64,000 nt of DNA, taken from NCBI GenBank assembly GCA_011009095.1, contig VTPC01003830.1:178995-242994 (forward strand), written 5' to 3'. How positions within the stretch are numbered: the first letter of the stretch is position 1; the number at the start of each line of letters is the position of its first letter. The notes under the pieces are model-generated. The model did not search any database. It saw only the letters and a program-made list of their open reading frames with translations, and was not told where the DNA came from. Of the stretch, positions 1-14,100 are shown piece after piece. The DNA comes from Ignelater luminosus. Lineage: Eukaryota; Arthropoda; Insecta; Coleoptera; Elateridae. The position numbers and the translations under genes were made by a program.

Positions 1-13
1 AACTTTGTTGACC

Positions 14-413
14 CTACTCTTCCACAACTTTTAACAAAAAAATTGCATTATTGTAGCTCAAACTGCTGTGTTATTGAGTAAAACTCAACACTTCTGATCA
101 GAGTCTATACGTCTTTTTAAATGTTCGCGTTTTCACCAAGTTTTTAAGTACTAAATTTGATAGAAAATTTAATTCCTTGCTTCCTCTTACAAAGCTCACT
201 AAGTAGTTAAGTTATGTGTTAGTTTACTGCTCTTCCACAGCTTGTAACGCAAACCTGCAATATTGTAGTTCAGACTGTCGTGCTGTTGAATAAAACTTAA
301 TACTCTTCTAATCCGCGTCCACCATCTGCTTAAATGTTTACACCAAGTTGCTTCCTTTGATAAAGCTCACAGGGCAGTTAAGTTATGTACTATTTACTAG
401 ACGATAGATTTCA
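14..413. repeat. diverged tandem duplication, two units
   Basis: Unit 1 (about 14-226) and unit 2 (about 227-413) share the same ordered blocks: a CTCTTCCACA start, a block with TATTGTAG, GTTATTGA/GTTGAATAAAACT, CACCAAGTT, CTTCCT, AAAGCTCAC and AGTTAAGTTATGT. Unit 2 is shorter by small deletions. The array may continue beyond the left edge. It looks like an old satellite or a duplicated transposon piece; no coding content is seen. Confidence 0.75.
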
Positions 414-1599
414 AAAGTATCAATATTAGGAATGTTAATCCCAGTGACAGAGGTAGACCACGATATTAAAATAATTTTCGTGAAGAAGACGAAACAAAAT
501 ATGAACATCTGAGATAGGAAAACAAAATCTGTACAGTACTATGGAGAATACACCTAAGCCCTAAACAAAATTCATACAGAAGGAAGAGATATTGATAGAT
601 CTTAGACGGAAGCTACAAAATGCTAAAAGGAAACTATAAAGTCAGAACAAAATCTGCACAATTCGGGTAAATGAGAAGACAGAAATCTTAAATCAAACTT
701 GTATTTTGGGGAAGAACAAGAGCAAATTAAAAACAATAATTCCATGGCAGAATAGGAAAAGTCTACAAGAAACAGAATCACAAAGTTCGAATAGGTCTAG
801 AAGAAGATCTGGTTCAGATGGACGCAAAAGTAGAAGAGAAGACAATAAGCAGAGGTCGAGAATGTAGAAAAATCAAATGACTTCGGAAACTTCAAGTTTA
901 GGTGGTTTCAGAATTTAAGAAATAGTAAGAAAAAGCCGTAATGTTTTCTATGCAATGCCTAAACAGCTTAAAGAATTTGGTGGAAATGCACTATTGTAGG
1001 GACTAAATCTAATTTCTCTTCAACCGTATGGAGACTGATAGGTAGTTGGGGAGGGGGGATACGCGCTGCTCGAACTGCTGAAGTGATGATGGTTGTAGTT
1101 GTAGTAATAGAAACATTGAAGATAATTGCTGGAGGTGCTGTTGAGAGCAAATGTTGTTGATTTCTTGCTGCTGAAAGTGCTCGATAAAGTATTTATATTT
1201 TATTTCATTACAATTTGGAACGCCTTAGGCACTATCTAATTCCTTCTTCTTTTGCTATTGTAAAAACCTAAGTATCTGCGTTTGAAAGGTTCTGGCTTAT
1301 TCGGCGTAAATATTGCTATCTGCGGTTGTAAGACCCAATGATGCGTAATAACGCAGTATTAGTTTGGTTGAGACATACATTAACTGCAGATGATGAATAT
1401 TTTGTTTTGGAACTCATAAATGATGTTAGCGTTGGGGCAGCTGATGATATCATGATCGAAATGAGAATGATGACTTGAGATTATAATTTGTAAGTGGATA
1501 CTGTAGATCTTGAAGATGGCAGTATTGGTGTTGCTTCTTGAATGAATGATGAATGATGTTAATTAACTTTGAAGGTGGCAGTAAAATGGTTCTTTGCCG

Positions 1600-2240
1600 A
1601 CTTCCAACTCCGCATACCATGCTGCCAAGTGGAGCGTGGTGTCTGGCGGCTGAGTCATTCCTTAATCGTTGTAGTTGGAGGGGTAGCCAGTCCCGTGCGA
1701 TCCTCAACCACAGAGAGCCAACCGGAAGAGTGGTGGCTAGTCTGCAACCAAGGGTTCCAAACCTCGACAGAATGGCAGACCGATACGAAGCAGAGATCGG
1801 AAGGAGTAGAGAGACGACAATGAGGTTCCTCACCCAACCGGACAACGCGAGATGCTGCACTATAATCACTAGTGACTAGTTCACATTTATTTCATGTCCT
1901 GGTAGACGCTAAGAAACGGAGCTTGCTCGATAGTAAAGTGACGATATCTCTTCTAAAAAAAAAGCAGAGTAGTAATTTACAAATTTCGCTATTGGTGTGT
2001 ATCTGTGTGTTAATGTTTCTGGACAACATTACTACGAATGCTTCTGTTAGTGAAGAAACTCGTCGACGTGTCTATGGGTTTTATACCAAAGCTACGGTAC
2101 AAATACAAAAGCCACGGCAGTTAAGAATTCCAGGATCTTTCTTTTATAGAAGATCAGCGTTTTTATTTCCATTAACTCTACAGTATCTACATATATTGTT
2201 GCTTCTTGTAAGATGCCGAGACTTCAAACAATATCTTTAG
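1600..2240 (+). pseudogene. possible LTR-retroelement scrap (protease/RT junction-like)
   Basis: A GC-richer block (about 1600-1860) is open in several frames and is followed by an open frame (1872-2240) that begins with FHVLVDAKKRSLLDSKVT. That segment resembles the stretch just after the aspartic protease of Ty3/gypsy elements (F-x-LLVD-x-x-x-R-x-L-x-D). Nothing else in the frame is recognisable and no LTRs are seen. The single motif could be chance, so the call is weak. Confidence 0.25.
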
Positions 2241-3010
2241 ATTAACGTAAGAGATATTCTGAGATTACAGTTACCTTGATTTCAAACAAAAAAATAACGA
2301 GGGGCAAATGAACACGAAATAAGATTTCCAAAAGTGTCTTCAGTGTGGACTTCACAATGGTTGGTTTCGAAAGTCGATATAATCGTCTCTACACAAGAAC
2401 AGGAAATCATCGTGAGCTTTGCCATAATACTTATTAATGACAGGGTCTATAATGCCAAATTAAATTTTTGCGAAGGAACTGCATAAAACTGATATGCATT
2501 GTTTCATCAGTCACTATTTCGTTCAATTGATATGATCTTCAGCAAACTCAGAACTAGTTATATGAAATTCAGTCTAATGTTAATCTCGATAATTCTCTAC
2601 GCAAGATAAATGATACAATAGCTACCCTATTACTCACTGAAAATAACTGCCGGTCAGTGATAATTGCATTTTACTATCGTTTGTCTAGAAATGTAGTCAA
2701 TTTCTACTCTGTTCTAAGTGTATCACACTATATGTCGGTCGCCAAAAGAGAATTTTCAAGTACAATGAAATGCGGTCTTGGTTTTGATTTGATTGTCATG
2801 CTAGATTTCGCTGAAATTTCGTATCTTTGTAATCATTTATTTCCATAATAACTGTGCTAGTTGATCGCGTCTCACATGGCAACTTAAATTATTTTATCAA
2901 ATGTTGCGTGAATAAGGGAATTATACATAATGTAATTAAGTAAGAATGAAGGGGAATTAAATGGATACTTTAAAAATGCCCTACAGTCTATAATTGTTTG
3001 CACCATTATA

Positions 3011-4030
3011 CAGGGTGATTCCGAAATAAAGGGTATCCTCTTAAAGGTGGATAGCGGTGTGATAGTACATACATTTGCGATAAAAAACAGTTGGTAAAAA
3101 TTGCATAGTTTCCGAGAAAAACGCGATTGAAGTTTAATCGCTAAGCCAAGCCGGTCCTGCTCTCATACTTTCACTTAAGCAAAAATCGATAGGGGTTGAC
3201 TGTCTTTGTCATTGGCAGGTAGTTCTTGCTATTTATGTGAGGGGTATAACAGTTTTTCTGGTTTCTACAATGCCTTAAATAATCAATGGGCACATTTATA
3301 ACTTTTACTTTTTAATCTGTAAACGGAAAAATATTAAAATTTTACTGTTAGTGATTTTTTTCTGTAAAATTCCGAAGAACCAAAAACTTCAATAAGCATT
3401 ATGCTACATAAATAAAAATTGGTTGAATTTATTAAATTGAATTAAATACAGAGGTGATAGTAAGTAGTACCTTCCATACGCATGTTTCATTCAAGTAGTA
3501 TGTGTAATCCATTGCCATTTAAAATGTTTCCTATTCATGTGACTAAATAATAATAAGGGATTAAAATGTTGCTTGTGAGACTGGAGTCTAATTGCTCGTA
3601 ACATAAATTTTGTTATTATTTTTTTACTGTTTTAAGGAATTTCAACAACCCTGCACGTTAAACATACTTCAGATTTAAAAAGGGAAAGTTGTAAAATGTC
3701 CCGGGGGTAGCTTATGATGGCATTTATTGTTCATTGTGCTACTACAACTGCACTATTAGTTCCAAGAAAATAGGCATGTCTGGTAAATTTTCGTTTTTGC
3801 ACTACAAGGGTTTAAAAACACCGTAAATCTCCTTAACTTTCATTTTTTAAGGCGACAATACAAGAAACACTTTTCTTTTTCTAACCAGAGACGGCTTCAG
3901 TTTTTAATATTTAGGAAAATTGTCAAAATTTTCAACTTTCAAGGAGCCACTTCGTTTTTTCATTTTTTGTCTTCTTATAGCCTTACTTATCACCTATTAA
4001 AAGGAAACCCTTTATTTCGGAGTCACCCTG
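3011..4030. mobile_element. 1.0-kb non-autonomous element with TIRs of about 30 bp
   Basis: The left end CAGGGTGATTCCGAAATAAA is repeated inverted at the right end, where the reverse complement reads CAGGGTGACTCCGAAATAAA. The similarity continues through GGGTATCCTCTTAA versus GGGTTTCCTTTTAA. Both ends are flanked by TATA (3007-3010 and 4031-4034), fitting a TA or TATA target duplication. No transposase frame is visible inside, so it is probably a deletion derivative or MITE. Its superfamily cannot be set from the ends alone. Confidence 0.85.
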
Positions 4031-4969
4031 TATATGTATACCTTATTTGTAATTCTCACTGTTTTCTGTTAAATATCAAGTTAGATATCAGATTTTAAGT
4101 ATCAAAATCTACTAAATGTATTAAATAACGCATTTTAGAGATTCAAATAAAAGGGAAAATTTTTGATAATACAAACAAGATTGTTAGTTAACTTAAATAT
4201 GTATGCTGTACATTTTCTCTGCTAATGTTATCTCAGAACAATGAACAGCTCGCTAAACACTAAGATATGCGGAAGATTTCTAAATGCGAACGTTGTTTGC
4301 TCAACAAATAAGCGCCTCTTAATGAGCGATGTGCTAAACAACCATTTTAACGCCAACATGCTATTTAAACAGTGTTTACCGACTCGCCCGACTTCGAGAA
4401 ATCCACTGTGGGCACAACGAATTAAAACAATTAGTGGTTAACCTTTGAAGCATTTGCTTTTCTCTTCAAATATTACTTCGCGTAACATAAAATTCTTTCA
4501 GACAACTGAGAATTCGTAAACCTTAAATAATTAAAAAGTCACACCATTTTCTTTCCCCTTTTTTGCTGTCGTATATGAACAAGATTTGCTAGACTGAAAC
4601 GTTTACATAAACTTTGAAGGAAATGCATTAAGCCTTAGACATTGTAAACATACACACACGGTAACGTCTACGTGTAAACAAACGTGGCTTATAGACTGAC
4701 TACGTATTTTCTATTTACTATTTCTTTCCATTGTGACTTTGTATGCCTTACAAACACAAACAATTCCTTAAACAAATAATTATTACGTTCCATCTTTTTC
4801 GATATTTACAAAATGATTAGAACGACTGAAAAAAGTATTTATTGTGTAGTTAACAAAGCTAGTAAACCAATAATGACAATAAATATTAATATTAAAACTG
4901 TCCTTCGTTTTATGTGAGCTTAATTTGTCTTGGAAACTAAAACTAGGCAAGAATCCATGTAAAACTTAC

Positions 4970-5107
4970 CCCTATAATAGCATTAAGTTCGGTCATTGTC
5001 ACTTGTTTCGCTCTTTCCACCGCTGTAGCTACTTGCTGTTGGTGTTCCTGGGATAAAAAAGGCAGAATTTGAGCTATTATTGCATTTAATCTCTTCGCTA
5101 TTTCTGT
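4970..5107 (-). CDS. gro: groucho exon 5 (end of Q domain)
   Basis: The 138-nt exon (46 codons) lies between a TTTGTTTCAG acceptor and a GTAAGT donor. It starts [20 protein letters not shown], continues [18 protein letters not shown] and ends TELNAIIG, phase 0 at both ends. This covers the second helix of the Q domain, used for tetramer formation. Exon length and boundaries equal those of vertebrate TLE genes. The next exon (start of the glycine/proline-rich GP region) was not found in 1-4969. Confidence 0.96.
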
Positions 5108-8100
5108 CTGAAACAAAAATAAATTTTAAATTAACACCAATTAAATCAAAAAATGATAATTTATATTTCGAGTTCAACAGCTGAAAACAGCGAGGAAAAC
5201 TTCGCAAAAACTTTTATCCAAGTTACGAGAAATTTCAGGCGCGTCATGACATTATCTGGGATACCTCAAATTCCAATCTCTCAAAAGAAACACGAGTATA
5301 TATCGAACCCTTTTTGTGCTTCTAGATCACAAGCTTTAGCTTGTTAAAGTTTTTGCCTTCCGTTTTTGCTGACGAGTGTTTTCTATGTGTAAACATTGTG
5401 TTCGCGCTGTTTATTCTTCCAGTTCAGTGGAAGTTTAACTTACATTCTCGCTGCTTTTCTGCGCTCCAATAACTCTTGTGGAGTTTGCAGAACAATCAAA
5501 TCAATTTCCTTACGTCTACTCCTATCAAGTCCTATAGCAATAACTTGTCGCAATTACTTGAATTTGCGTTTCCCCAGTTGAATATCACGAAAGTATGAGA
5601 ATAAACTAGGGAACGTTAGAAAATAAAAAAAAAAAGAAAGTTGAAACAAAAAACATACACTTTTTGTGACAACGTAAAACTGTTCTGGGTAACGTCCTCG
5701 CAGAAAAGAAGATTTGGCAAGGAAAATCTTGATATGTTTGTCAGGTTTTATCGGATCAAGAGGGCTGTTTATGGGATGGGAAATGTGAGAAAGGGCGCTT
5801 TGGCTCACGGAGAAGTCATTCAAGAAGTTGAGTCGACGATGTGAGATAAGAAACGTAATAAGCTCTGCCTCCACCCACAACTGAATAAAAATTCAGAAAG
5901 CGAGGGTGGACAAGAACGAATCTTTTCATTTTTATTCACTCGTTAACTAACGACAAAATTATAAAAAATGGGATATGAAAAATCTAAACAAAAGCCAAAA
6001 CCGCTTGTTTTAATTTTCATCTATATTTAGTATGAATTTAATAGTGGTAATTAATTCATGTTGCTAAATTTCCTATTAGCTTTTGCAGCATATAAATCGT
6101 GTTAATTTTGTTACCGTTATTATTCTTATGGTAGCTGATACTAGTATGTTCGTTGTTCGTTTGAAACGCTGTTAATAAACAGCCGCCATTCTGTATAACC
6201 AAATATTGACACTTTGTGGTCTGTAAACACTTTGTTTTGTCTGCCCACATCCCTCGATGAGCGGGCAAAACCCTGAGCAAACTGCCGCTGTGTAGTTGTA
6301 TTGGACAAATTATTTGAGTTACTAAACTAACAAAACTAACAGCCCTTATTTATATATAGCATTATCGATAATGAGAACGTAGGCTAATGTTCTTTAACAA
6401 AAACGAAAATATGTAATTCTTACAATTGATTCCTTTTTAATAAGTATGCCATCCTTACGCAATAAGTAAAATTAGCTTGCAAGATTGTGAAAATTAGAAA
6501 CTGAGGTTTTTCTGCAATAATAATCTGAAATCAATTTTTTTATTTCTTTCTTCCATTTATAGAACCATCACATCCACATATACTCCATGTGCTATATTTA
6601 ATTTAAAAGATCCGCCTACAACTGAAAGTAAAAATGGTTAGCTTTGGCAAATTCATACGGAAAGTAAACACTACTTGCGTTGTAAATTCTTGCAATGTTC
6701 TTTACTTATAATTAGAAACAGTAGGTACATTGCGGTTATAGTAATTAATTGATCATGCAACAATACAGTTGACCTATTTCAAAAGGCTTGCCTATACAGT
6801 GGACAACATTGATTAAAACGTGAACAGAAAAGACTGACTTGAATATTTTCTAGTAGAACTCAGAAACTACTTTAGGACAACTTCAACAATACTGAAAGTC
6901 AAGATGAATAATGTGGTACTCGAAATTCGGCAAACCATGTAACCAGTCAGCTGTGTCATGTCTAACCAGCTTAGGTAGGTGGAAGATGGAAATTATCTAT
7001 AGTTAAATCTAATATACAATTGTGAGTGTAATTATTTTGGAAGGAATTCCAGATGAAACGTACTATACTTCTCAGCAAATTGTGGTTCTGATCTAAATTC
7101 TATATAAAACTTATAGGTCTCATGACAGAAAAAGGTTATCTAGATGAAGATCTCGAAATAACCCACTTTAGGTCTGGTAGGATTCAATCAGCAATTCAGG
7201 CTCATAACCAGAAAGTGGCCAGAGGTGGGCCTCAGCTTCATCAATGCAACGATGCGATTGCGTCTCACTCGAAATATTGTTACTATCCTCTTCACTTTTT
7301 GCATAAATTATTATTGTTGTTACAACATGTATGGTATTGCTTGTTTTACTAATTGCGCTATAAAACCAATACTACCAATAATAGTTGTATAATATAAATA
7401 GCAAGATATTTTCATCTTTGATGTTGCTGTTGGATGTTAGTAACCATTAACCAAAAATTTCTTACATCGTTGTACTCAACAGTTTCTGGAAGTTTACGTA
7501 AATTGATATTCTTTACAGCAGAAAGAACTATAGACTGCCTTAGTAGACTTGGCGTATTGTATGCAATACTAATTAGCGATGCAACTGTCTAATATCACCG
7601 ACATTAGATAAAGTCAATTTTGTCACACCTGTAGTGGCTTGGTTCATATTTGATTGCACGATGTCAAAATTCAAAGATAGAAAAAGTAATGGAGAAAACT
7701 AGAATCAAGATAGCATGGCGAAACCATGTACAACGGGTTCCCAAAAGTTCACTTTTTGAGTAGACACCCTGCGAAGTAGCAAAGAAGTTATTCTCATGCC
7801 AAACTTGATCGTTCCAACCAAACATGCAATTCTAAATATGAAACCATTCTTATCAACCATGTAAAGGATTTATCAGCTAATTAAGTGATACCCTTATCTG
7901 GAAAGCAATTCCTACAGTTAGCTTTCCAACGGATTGAAAAGCTGAAGATATCACATCAGTCCAAAAGAAAAAGAATCTGCTGGTAAAAACATTTATGACT
8001 AGATATTCTAAACTTGCATTAAAAATGCTTAAACCCACAAGCTTCATGTGATGTGTAAAGCTCAGTGCAACAGATGGTTAAACGCAAATCATAAAATGGT

Positions 8101-11100
8101 TAAGACGCTTTTATAAACATGCAAATCTCTAAAGAACGTACTGCTCGTACCTGACAGTCCAGCCAGTAATTACAGTTGCATGTGAGGATAACAATCATAT
8201 GATTAGTAGCTTGCTGCATAGCACCCACAAACTCCAACCGCTTGATAGAACGTTTGTGAAGCTTGTGGAGTATAAATTTAAAGAAATCGTAGATTGCGAA
8301 TCTCAGAGTATGAAATTGCCGGACTGATAAATACTGCTTTCAAGGTATCTAGGGACTGTAACTGATCAAAATGGTTTTGAGCGAAGGGGCATAGTACCTT
8401 ACAATCTGAAAAATATTTGGTCTACTTTAAATACATTTTAGACTCATTCTGTCTATTATAGATGTTTCGAAAAACATACAAGAGTCTTTAAAGAGACGAT
8501 CTGAAAAAAGCAGTCCCTGTTATTTACAATATACACCCGAGTAGAAAAAATGTGAATCTGGGCTACCGGCTATGTTTTAAAATTTTTTTATAGAATTAAG
8601 TGTAGGCTGTGGTTTAAGTTCATTTTTACAGTATACAAAGAATATGCAATGTGATGACCTAGTAACTTTTTAGTGAGAACAGCATCAATGTCATATACAC
8701 TTTTATAGAAATTGTAAGTCATGGCCTACTCTGAATTCTATAATAACAAATGCTCTGCAGAATATATTTTTTTGTTTTACCTTCAAATACACTCTTTGAC
8801 CAAGATCTCTGCAAAAGGCCTTTTGGTAAAGAAGAGAGAAGAGAATCATGGACTATTTTCATAGAATGCCCCGAACGTCTAGAAAACATCTATACCATTG
8901 TTCTGATGATTCGCCGGCAGTACTAAGTGTATTACGAAAACTGACTAACAGTAGTCACAAATGGTAATTGAGGATGAAGGTATACTTTAGAAAAACTAAA
9001 AAAAAAACATTTAGCAGCCACAAGATGTATCAACAAAAACCGATGTGCTAGATAAGATAATTAACGGTTACTTTAGGCTTCGGTTGATATCTAGACTTAA
9101 AAGGAATTATGAACAAATAAAGAATTGACCAAGACCGAAAAGTTCAAGACTGATACTTATGAGTTTCTCAAGACAGAAGCTGGTTGAAGATTGATGTACA
9201 AACTTTTCTTCAACTCGAAGAATTTGAACAGTATTTAAAATGTCATTGGAAAGATAATAAAGGCTATTTCCTTGAAATCTATAAGAGATGCTTGGTCAGA
9301 TTTAAACAGAAGTTAAAATTTGTTCGAGAAAAGTTTCGAGTATTTAAGAGTACAGTCCTAGACTGATTAAGCTGGGATCTTAAAATTTAACCCAAAGCTT
9401 AGGTAGTAATTCGCCCAGAACTTCAATAAGATGGGTATCACTGTTGACATGAGACGAAATGGGCGTTCTATACAAACGTTCAAACTGTAACTCTTCAATT
9501 CTCCCATGTTAGATGATGTTCAAAACAGGTATATTTAAGGTATAGTCCGATAATATTCAAAACTGCAATATCACCCATTATGAGACTTACATGAGACTAA
9601 CTAGTAAAGTCTCTGTACATATTCGTTCTGGCTATGAAGCTGCAACAATTGCGTTAAAAACTAAGTGTATTAAATCGTGAACGTTCTTTATTACTTTTCG
9701 ACTTTTCGCACTACGAATACTTAGTTGTTAATTAGGGAATAATAATTGTAACTGTTAACTGTATCATTTCAATGTCCCCCTCTGTAAATAAATTGGAGTT
9801 TGTTATTTTATTTTGATATCTTCATTTATTTAATGAACACACCGTATATGTAGCGTAACTCTTTTCATTATACGATACATCTGTCTTTATTTTCTGTATA
9901 TGTGACAATAAACAAATGACAATACAATTTGAAACCGAGACTGACCAGACAGATTTTTAAAAAAGCTAACATTCTAGGTGTAGGTATACTACTAAATCAA
10001 AGTCCATGTTTTCTAAAGAAATCTCATTAAAAATGTTCCCAGATTTGGTAAGATCGGCAAAATATAAAGAGAAACATCTCCATTAAATGTGACATTTATT
10101 GCTTTTTAAAGGGTATATCTTTCATCACCTCGAAATTTATTACTCTCCGGAACGATTTCGAACAAAAAACTAGAATTTACTATACCAACTTTTTAAAACA
10201 TTTGTAGGAAGACCAAACATAAAAAAAGGTAAAAGCATGAAATAAAAAATGAATCCCCGTACCTACCAAGTAGAAGCAAATCTGCGGTTTTTTAAACAGT
10301 TTTAAGGAGCAAAAATTCTGTTCTTTCGCATTAATAAAAAATAGAAGAAGTTCAAATTGAAAAATGCACGTACTATTTTTCCAAGCATTTGAGCAAGCAA
10401 AAAGGGAATTTTTGAAATTCTTATTTTGATATTGGCATCAAATTGAAATGTTACACTTTCAAGTTTTGCGTTTTCGGTTTCAGAGATCTGCAACTTTTTA
10501 GTTATTATTGTATAACTTCAACGTTTTGTTTGTGTCCTTATTTCTTCCTGGTTCAGTCTACCTATTTACTACTATTAACATGTGGTTCCCAGTGACATAT
10601 GTGAATATCATTTCTCCTCACCTCATCTTCTGCATCTTAGTTATTCGACGGGTATGGTATTCTTTTACCAGCTCCGTCACGTCATCCCACAGGTTCTTGC
10701 TTACTACTCATTCTGTCACTTTCTTTGAGGAATCTTTTGGGAAGGTTTTGGACTTGTAAAATAAACTGCAGCTCTTTTAAGGACTTGCGATAATCGATTC
10801 CTTTGTGGTCACACTGTTTTGCCGAAGTGCTAATTGCACATTACTGATAGAGATTTTCAGTAAATTTGCCCATTTACAAACAATGATTCTTTGAATCTTT
10901 TTTGAATTAGTAAACTCTACAGACGTTTGCTCCGAATCCGTCACTCTGCTGCTATATAGTTTTTTTTAAGATACCAGTCAAATTCTATTTTATCTAAAAA
11001 CCAAATGAAGTGCACAATTAAATATCAATGTAAGTTCAAAAACATGCAAATATTAATATAGCCAGTTTACTGCAACTATTTACTTTTGATTCTGGCTCTT

Positions 11101-14100
11101 TCAAGGATGATCCAGATTGTGAACTTTTTCTCAAAAAGATGGTAATTTAGTATACTGTAATTTGTAACAACATCTGAGGCATATTAAAAGAAGGAAAAAC
11201 ATAAGCTTCCAAAACTACCTTGAATAGTGGCGCCTCTTCACAGCTTTAAAGTAAGCTTGGAAAAAATGGCAATACATATTTCTGAATGTATAAACAACAA
11301 ATCATCTTCTGGAAGCAATTAATCGAGAACGTGATAGATTTTCTGATTCAATTCAAAAATAAAAGTCCTGGTCTTGATCAGACAGTTGTTTGAAAATTCT
11401 AAGTTTTAGAACAAATAAAACTAAAATGAAAATAGAACCTGACAAACATTCGAAGATCTTTGCCATAATTTTTTGGGTAGCATAATGGCGGATAACTAAG
11501 AAGAAATTGTCAAAAACATACTTTCTCCATGAAGACTATTGAAACGTAGCAAGTCGGTAAAGCTGAATTTTTGACAAGTACATCCGATTCTTTTTTTACA
11601 ATAAGATCAGAACATTGTCTAATGGCATAGAGAAAGGTTCCATAAAAACAAGTGGAACTACTGCTGACACTAAAGCAAGAGACTTAGGAGATAGAACAGA
11701 AAAGACAGAAACCAGCAAATAATGCTTTGTATGAACTTAAAATAATTTGGTTTTGCTTTTGCTTTAAATCCATATCTTTAGACAATTATAGGTGATAAAG
11801 CAAATTGCTGCCAGATTTAGATTCAGCACTCACAAAAGCATACAAAGGCTGAGGTTTTTTTATCATCCTGTTCTGGTAGCAAATGGAATTCAATATTCTG
11901 TGTACTTGCAAAGAAATAGAATTTTGCGCGAAAGACAAATTTAAATTAGAATACGATCGGGTATCAACTTTCGAGAACCAGTCAGTGGCAGTTAGTTTCA
12001 TGAGTTTCTCCCATTGCAATGTTTGAATAGTGGGTGTGAACATAACTTAATTCTGGACCTGAGTATTAAAAGGGCCAATCTTCGTTTTTGCCGTTTTTGA
12101 GATTTAACCAACACTAAAATGCCCTAGTTCAATACTATAGACACAAAAAGGCCAATCTCCTATTGTTAAAGGTTTATGATATATCATTTTGAGTTTTTAC
12201 ACACTTACAATGGAGTTATATCTGCTTTTAAAACTTGCACCGCTAATATCTTATAATAGTGAAAAGGATATTGGCCCTTTTAATACACAGGTCCAGAATT
12301 ATGTTCCGTAGTTCAGATGATTAATTTTTTCAACTACTTCAACTTGATAATTATTTTCAATTCTCTAATTCATGGTAACTACGGAATATCAGAACATCTT
12401 TGCGAGTTAGATGTATTTATAGAGAATAGCTTCAGCCTCTTTTTAGAGCATACGGTATTTTTCAAAGGAAAACTATTTTTCAGTGCAGATTCGATAAAAT
12501 TTTGGAGATAAAAATAGAAATCAATTCAAATCATTGCCGATTTGAGTTATAGGTACCTAAATTCATGTTACCAAAAAATCCTTTCAGTTATTATAAATAA
12601 ATCCAGTGTCAATTTTGCTTTCTTCGGAGACTAGAAGGATTTGAATATAACTTTAAAAAAATCATTTTGTATAGTATTTTTCTCTTAATCATTTACGATT
12701 GTCCAATTCATGTAATTTATTGCTTTTCGGAAGAAGGTGTAAAGGAAAGTTCCGAATAGACTCTAGTTGCAATGGGCAGAACGAGTAGTGGAGCACAAAA
12801 TAGGATTACCACAAAGCAGCGAGGGTTTGAGAGAAAACCACTCGGGAAATGTATGCAAGTAATTAGATAAAGTTCTCGGCTGTGGCCGAGGTAATCTGGC
12901 CAAAGCCTGACGTTGAGCAGTTGTACTTTGCATGTGGTACAACTTGATGCCACTCCTGGCGTGCTACTGTATCGTTACTAATCCATTATCGGTCAAAAAG
13001 CGTAAATATTTCATTAAATCTACTGAAATCTTTTAAGGTTGATTGTCTAGAAGGTTAGAAGCAAACTTTAAAGTGCACACCAAACTTCTTACTTTAACCT
13101 TTTCTCTTCATCGGAATTGTTTCAATGAAATCCCTGATATATACAATAATAAATGAGACAAAAGTGGAGGTTTTCAATGTTCCCCCAGCTCATGGTTTAA
13201 TCGGAATTCGGAAAACGTACAAAAGAACCGAACCTAGCAGAAGGTCATTAATCAAGACAGCATGGCGGGGTTCCCGCAAGTGATTAGGACTTGGACAACG
13301 GAAAAGTGCGAATAAGCGAGGCAATAAATCCACCCCATTGTGCTCTAAACCCGGTCACGCTCGCCGCCTCCTATACCGCCACAATGTGGAGTAAATGGTG
13401 ACGTACGAAACACGGGACCGACAAGCTTCCGGGCGTAAATAAATTTCAGTGGCAGTTCACACACGTACAACCTCAGCAAAAAAGTAATACAATAAAATAA
13501 AATAAAAATATCTTCTATATTCGGTTAGACAGAATTTTAAAATTCGCGGAAAAAATAAATTTTAATCAAAACAAGACTGTAAAAAGCAATTCTCCACTGA
13601 TTAAAAAGTAAGAGAAGAATAAATGTAGGTGAATGAAATCTAAAGAGAGTTCTTTCAATCTCAGCTCTACAATGTCGGTTTCAATTCAACCTGCCAATTC
13701 CCCTGAATACAGCAGTTCATGAATATCAATTTATATTTACGTCGAGATGAAAAGTGCGGCTAAAAATGATACAAACGTTTTCTGCTTCAGGCGCCGGCAG
13801 GAGAGAAGATGCATCTACAAACATGACGGTTGTTCCCTCAATATTTTATTACCGAGAATCGATTTCTTCAACCGGAACAAAAGCTCTCCCCCTTTGCGCT
13901 TATTTTATAGTCAGTGCAGTTCGTGTCGAATAAAAGATATTTGAGTATAATTTAAAAATATTCTAATCCTCACATTTTTGTTTTTCATTTCCTATCACAT
14001 TTTCATTCTATACATTCCAGTAAAATACAAGCAATTAATTGAGCATTCAAACCGTACCAGCACAAAACGTAGCGTGTCCTTAATTAAAACCGCCCTTAAA

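Larger units (their letters stand above)
1..4969 (-). other. gro: groucho intron after exon 5 (partial)
   Basis: This is intron by position, running off the left edge. It holds the tandem duplication (14-413), a possible retroelement scrap (1600-2240) and a TIR element (3011-4030). The stretch 414-960 is purine-rich and shows nothing recognisable. In 2241-3006 and 4035-4969 I see only A+T-rich sequence and short open frames without family resemblance, including a 66-codon frame at 4241-4441. No glycine/proline-rich exon 6 is visible. Confidence 0.8.

Noticed and set aside
960..1170. Possible groucho exon 6 on the minus strand: CTTTCAG acceptor followed by a CAG-rich frame starting QQEINN.
   Set aside because: The frame soon becomes hydrophobic (SSMFLLLQLQ) and lacks the glycine/proline-rich content and motifs of the Groucho GP region. 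Probably a chance acceptor before CAG-rich sequence.
1450..1869. 139-codon minus-strand open frame, the second longest in the window.
   Set aside because: It overlaps plus-strand frames in a GC-rich block and shows no family motif; the length follows from low A+T.
7738..7772. Sequence resembling a transposon right end (ACTTTTTGAGTAGACACCCTG).
   Set aside because: No inverted partner was found on the left within 1 kb, so an element cannot be delimited.
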